DNA from: JAAEQG01 sp023133475
Lineage (GTDB): Bacteria > Planctomycetota > Phycisphaerae > UBA1845
Direction of reading: 5' to 3'
Length of the DNA stretch: 12,625 bases
Assembly (NCBI GenBank): GCA_030631415.1
Contig: DAOVLE010000158.1
Coordinates: 1-12,625, forward strand
This document shows positions 11,401 to 12,625 of the stretch, piece by piece (the first letter of the stretch is position 1; each line of letters opens with the position of its first letter). Below the pieces are notes generated by a model. It had not been told where the DNA came from. It did not search any database and was given only the letters and a program-made list of their open reading frames with translations. Made by a program: the position numbers and the translations under genes.

Positions 11401-12625
11401 CATGAATTTGACGACGACACCAGGAGCGATCGTCAACGTCAGATCAGCCGGAATCGTCACGTCACTGATCACCAGGTATGCCAGATCAAGTTCCTGGACG
11501 TTGTCCCAGGCCACGTCATGCACCAGCACCCCTCCGACGAGAATCGCTTGATACGTATTATCCGTGACCGTGTTATCAGTGTAGACCAGATCGGCATACC
11601 CCTGGTAAACCGGATAGGTATTGTTGGTGATGGCGTTGCCGGTCACGATGAGCTGCGACGAGCCGGCCTGGTAGATGCCGTAGCTGTTACTGTCCAGCGT
11701 GTTGCCGGCGATGTCGGCCGTGGCGGTCTCCTGAACATAAATTCCGTATGCGCTGGTGCGAACAGTGCTGTCCTGGATGGTAACCGCGGAGTCGTCTTCG
11801 GCAAACACTGCCTTCTGGTACGACTGCTCGATCACGCAGTCCTGAATCGTCAGCGAAACATCGTTCGACACCCAAACCATTTGTGTGTCGTAGTAGTTAT
11901 TGGCGTAATGATAGGTGTATCCAACCCCACCGTAGCGCAACACGGCATTGTTGAGCGCATGGGTAGCGCTGCCCCGATAGTGGATCGCGCCCCAATTGCC
12001 CTTGGCCGGTAAGCTTGCGCCCTCGTCCCCGTTGGTATCACCCCCATAAGCATCGTCGCGGCTACTGGTGAACACCACCGGCGAAAGGCTCGTCCCCAGC
12101 ACATTCAACACGCCGTCCACGATGATGTCATACCGGTAGCGATACTGGCCCGAGCCACCCGCGTCCACCGCCTGGAACTTCACCACCACACCCGGATCGA
12201 TCGTCAGCGTAACATCCGCCGGAACGGTCACGTCACTCTGCACCAGGTACGCCAGGTCAAATTCCTGGACGTTGTCCCATGTCACGTCCCCGATCAACGT
12301 CCCACCAACCAGGATCGCCTGATACGTGTTCCCCGTGACAATGTTCCCGCTGTATGCAATGTCGGTGGCTCCCTGGTAAACCGGGTATGTATTGTTTGTG
12401 ACGGTGTTTCCAGTCACGGTGAGCTGAGACGATCCCGCCTGGTAGATGCCGTAGCTGTTGCTGTCCAGCAGGTTGCCGATGATGTCAGCCGTGGCGGTCT
12501 CTTGAATATAGATGCCGTAGCCGCTATTGCGAACGGTGCAGTCCTGGAGGATAACCTCGCTGTCGTCCTCGACAAACACCGCCTTGTCGTAGGCCTGCTC
12601 GATCACGCAGTCCTGGATCGTCACA
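8269..12625 (-). CDS. Large tandem-repeat parallel beta-helix protein with C-terminal dockerin-like domain, 5' end outside window
   Basis: The frame is open from the right edge (first whole codon 12624-12622) to a TAG at 8271-8269, giving 1,451 codons. The first codon is GTG, but it falls inside a repeat (VTIQDCVIEQ), so it is not the true start and the gene begins upstream. Order: four 257-residue beta-helix units, a diverged capping unit ending NYWGAADGPG ... VDYDPW, an Ig-like domain, a Big_5-like Ig domain and a dockerin-like pair of DxDxDGDxDxxD loops. Short coils such as NSYGIYQAGSSQLTVTGN are typical of right-handed parallel beta-helices, and the GVVVKF ... DGVLNxxGTSxxPVVFTSSRDD part is typical of their starting turns. 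An exported adhesive or matrix protein is likely. The signal peptide is not visible, and no polysaccharide-lyase active site can be recognised. Confidence 0.92.
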   Translation of the reverse strand, partial: VTIQDCVIEQAYDKAVFVEDDSEVILQDCTVRNSGYGIYIQETATADIIGNLLDSNSYGIYQAGSSQLTVTGNTVTNNTYPVYQGATDIAYSGNIVTGNTYQAILVGGTLIGDVTWDNVQEFDLAYLVQSDVTVPADVTLTIDPGVVVKFQAVDAGGSGQYRYRYDIIVDGVLNVLGTSLSPVVFTSSRDDAYGGDTNGDEGASLPAKGNWGAIHYRGSATHALNNAVLRYGGVGYTYHYANNYYDTQMVWVSNDVSLTIQDCVIEQSYQKAVFAEDDSAVTIQDSTVRTSAYGIYVQETATADIAGNTLDSNSYGIYQAGSSQLIVTGNAITNNTYPVYQGYADLVYTDNTVTDNTYQAILVGGVLVHDVAWDNVQELDLAYLVISDVTIPADLTLTIAPGVVVKFMAVDAGGSGQYCYRHDIFVNGVLNLQGTSGLPVVFTSSRDDTYGGDTNGDGDASSPAKGNWGAIHYQGSVANVLHDAVLRYGGVGHTYHYANYYYDTQMVWILNEASVTIQDCVIEQAYQKAVLVEDDSTVSIQDSTVRNSSYGVYIQEAATADINSNALESNSYGIYHAGSSQLTVTDNTIANNTYPVYQGYADLVYSGNTVTDNTYQAVLVGGTLVYDVVWDNVQELDLAYLVISDVTIPADLTLTIDPGVVVKFMAVDAGGSGQYCYRHDIFVNGVLNLQGTSGSPVVFTSSRDDTYGGDTNGDDDDSSPAKGNWGAIHYQGSVANVLHDAVLRYGGVGHTYHYSNYYYDTQMVWILNEASVTIQDCVIEQSHEKAVLAEDNSAVAIQDSTVRNSSYGIYVQESATADINSNALESNSYGLYQAGSSQLIVTDNTFTNNSYPVYQGGTDPIYSGNTITGNTYQAIAVGGTLAHDVVWENVQELDLPYLVISDVTVPAALTLTIEGGIVVKFLAVDAGGSGQYRYRHDIIVDGMLSLQGASGSPVVFTSSRDDTYGGDTNSDADASSPAKGNWGAIRYQGSVPNVLHNAVLRYGGVGHTYHYANYYYDTQMVWVKNDASVTIRDNTIEQAYQKLVYIEGQAQVFMRDNWMTSATRGIQMVGTSDVVVLFSTIFDCTDNAIRVEGSAVVDVHKCNLLSSCPYGIYNAGTVEVDAEHNYWGAADGPGPVGLGGGSGVTELVDYDPWESEIVPPGYATPVITSIPNLTGVFGLPYEYDPDGCASATATGTLVWSKRRGPDEFQIDSATGCITWTPSQPGPIVISIEVADDVSMDVQSFQVMVAGSGGDADAPRVESFSQAEIGGGEGTWDAELTVVFSENVGVSWFDVAILDSGDNMILPDSLGYHFSTHTLTIEVSDLNEGETYWLVLFETITDDARNPLDGEFDGSTFPSGDGVAGGDFLASFSKTVYRSGDFDRDGDIDLDDYVRFVCCMGGPEVSQEDGWNPPYDGGGCTQGQFDIADMDGDGDVDMFDLAWFQEYFTGAK
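8506..9141 (-). other. Two Ig-like domains after the beta-helix
   Basis: The first, about 9138-8875, runs ATPVITSIPNLTGVFGLPYE, with FQIDSATGCITWTPSQPGP and IEVADDVSMDVQSFQVMV. This is the 'putative Ig / cadherin-like' pattern (x-G-x-I-x-W-T-P near the middle, V-x-V-x-D near the end). The second, about 8854-8506, starts APRVESFSQAEI, contains LTVVFSENVGVSWFDVAIL and LNEGETYWLVLF, and ends ITDDARNPLDGEFDG, which fits the Big_5/SbsA-like Ig pattern also seen in the neighbouring gene. They probably act as spacers before the dockerin-like tail. Confidence 0.7.
9142..9537 (-). other. Diverged fifth unit and C-terminal cap of the beta-helix
   Basis: This stretch starts with TIRDNTIEQAYQKLVYIEG, clearly related to the opening of the 257-residue units, then diverges into other coils (RGIQMVGTSDVVV, DNAIRVEGSAVVDV, YGIYNAGTVEVDAEHNYWG). 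It ends with NYWGAADGPGP and VDYDPWESEI, a common closing signature of bacterial parallel beta-helix domains. It keeps the first third of the unit but lacks the GVVVKF and YGGDTNGD parts, so the array ends in a degenerate, non-duplicated copy. Confidence 0.8.
9538..12624 (-). repeat. Four tandem 771 bp repeats encoding 257-residue beta-helix units
   Basis: Using the TIQDCVIEQ motif as the phase mark, its Thr codon starts at 12621, 11850, 11079, 10308 and, in the diverged cap, 9537. Every interval is exactly 771 bp, so no net insertion or deletion separates four successive copies. Each unit has about 110 residues of short helix coils (DSTVRNSxYGIYVQE, SNSYGIYQAGSSQL, NNTYPVYQG), a WDNVQELDLAYLV strand, the GVVVKFxAVDAGGSGQY turn, an acidic DDTYGGDTNGD loop that could bind calcium, PAKGNWGAIHY, and LRYGGVGxTYHYANYYYDTQ. 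The first unit is cut by the window edge, so the true copy number is unknown and at least four. Units 2 and 3 are the most alike. Confidence 0.95.

Noticed and set aside
12622..12624. GTG at the right edge as the start of the beta-helix gene.
   Set aside because: It is the Val of VTIQDC inside the repeat, the frame is open to the edge, and no signal peptide or ribosome binding site can be seen.
9538..12624. The 771 bp tandem repeats as a mobile element or integron-like array.
   Set aside because: There are no terminal inverted repeats, target duplications, recombination sites or transposase. All copies are in one continuous reading frame with protein-level conservation.

Overview
The window carries two very large, co-directional protein genes on the minus strand and nothing else that I can support. 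Both look like exported, modular surface or extracellular proteins. A planctomycete, probably of the Phycisphaerae type, is the best guess for the host. The reasons are the high GC content, the cysteine-bounded DCNxNxxPDECD repeats, the FG-GAP propeller, the CARDB arrays, and the C-terminal dockerin-like GDFDxDGDIDLDD segment. This is inference from protein style; there is no rRNA or housekeeping gene to test it.

Region by region, in the direction of transcription (right to left). From 12625 down to 8269 is the 3' part of a parallel beta-helix protein whose start lies beyond the right edge. It holds four tandem repeats of exactly 771 bp (257 codons), a diverged fifth partial unit that caps the helix, two Ig-like domains and a C-terminal dockerin-like pair of Ca-binding loops. 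A 102 bp spacer (8167-8268) follows. From 8166 down to position 1 is a second, even larger gene: 2,722 codons are open with no stop, and it runs off the left edge. Its order is signal peptide, one half-repeat of the Cys type, a seven-bladed FG-GAP beta-propeller, eleven Cys-rich calcium-loop-like repeats, an Ig-like and a Big_5-like domain, eleven CARDB-type domains, two carboxypeptidase-regulatory-like folds with further beta-sandwich segments, and a Gly-rich hinge at the window edge.

The genes share direction, scale and architecture: a repeat-built rod carrying adhesive or calcium-binding modules. They probably serve the cell surface or extracellular matrix, but no substrate, partner or enzymatic activity can be read from the sequence. 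Nothing here is a defence, mobile or metabolic system. The most interesting content is the repeat evolution: exact register of the 771 bp units with mosaic divergence, a 19-19-19-15 residue super-repeat, matched Cys-to-Tyr losses at the two outer Cys units, and higher-order duplication among CARDB domains. The unseen C-terminal part of the giant gene is the other point of interest. Many long plus-strand frames are antisense shadows of these two genes.
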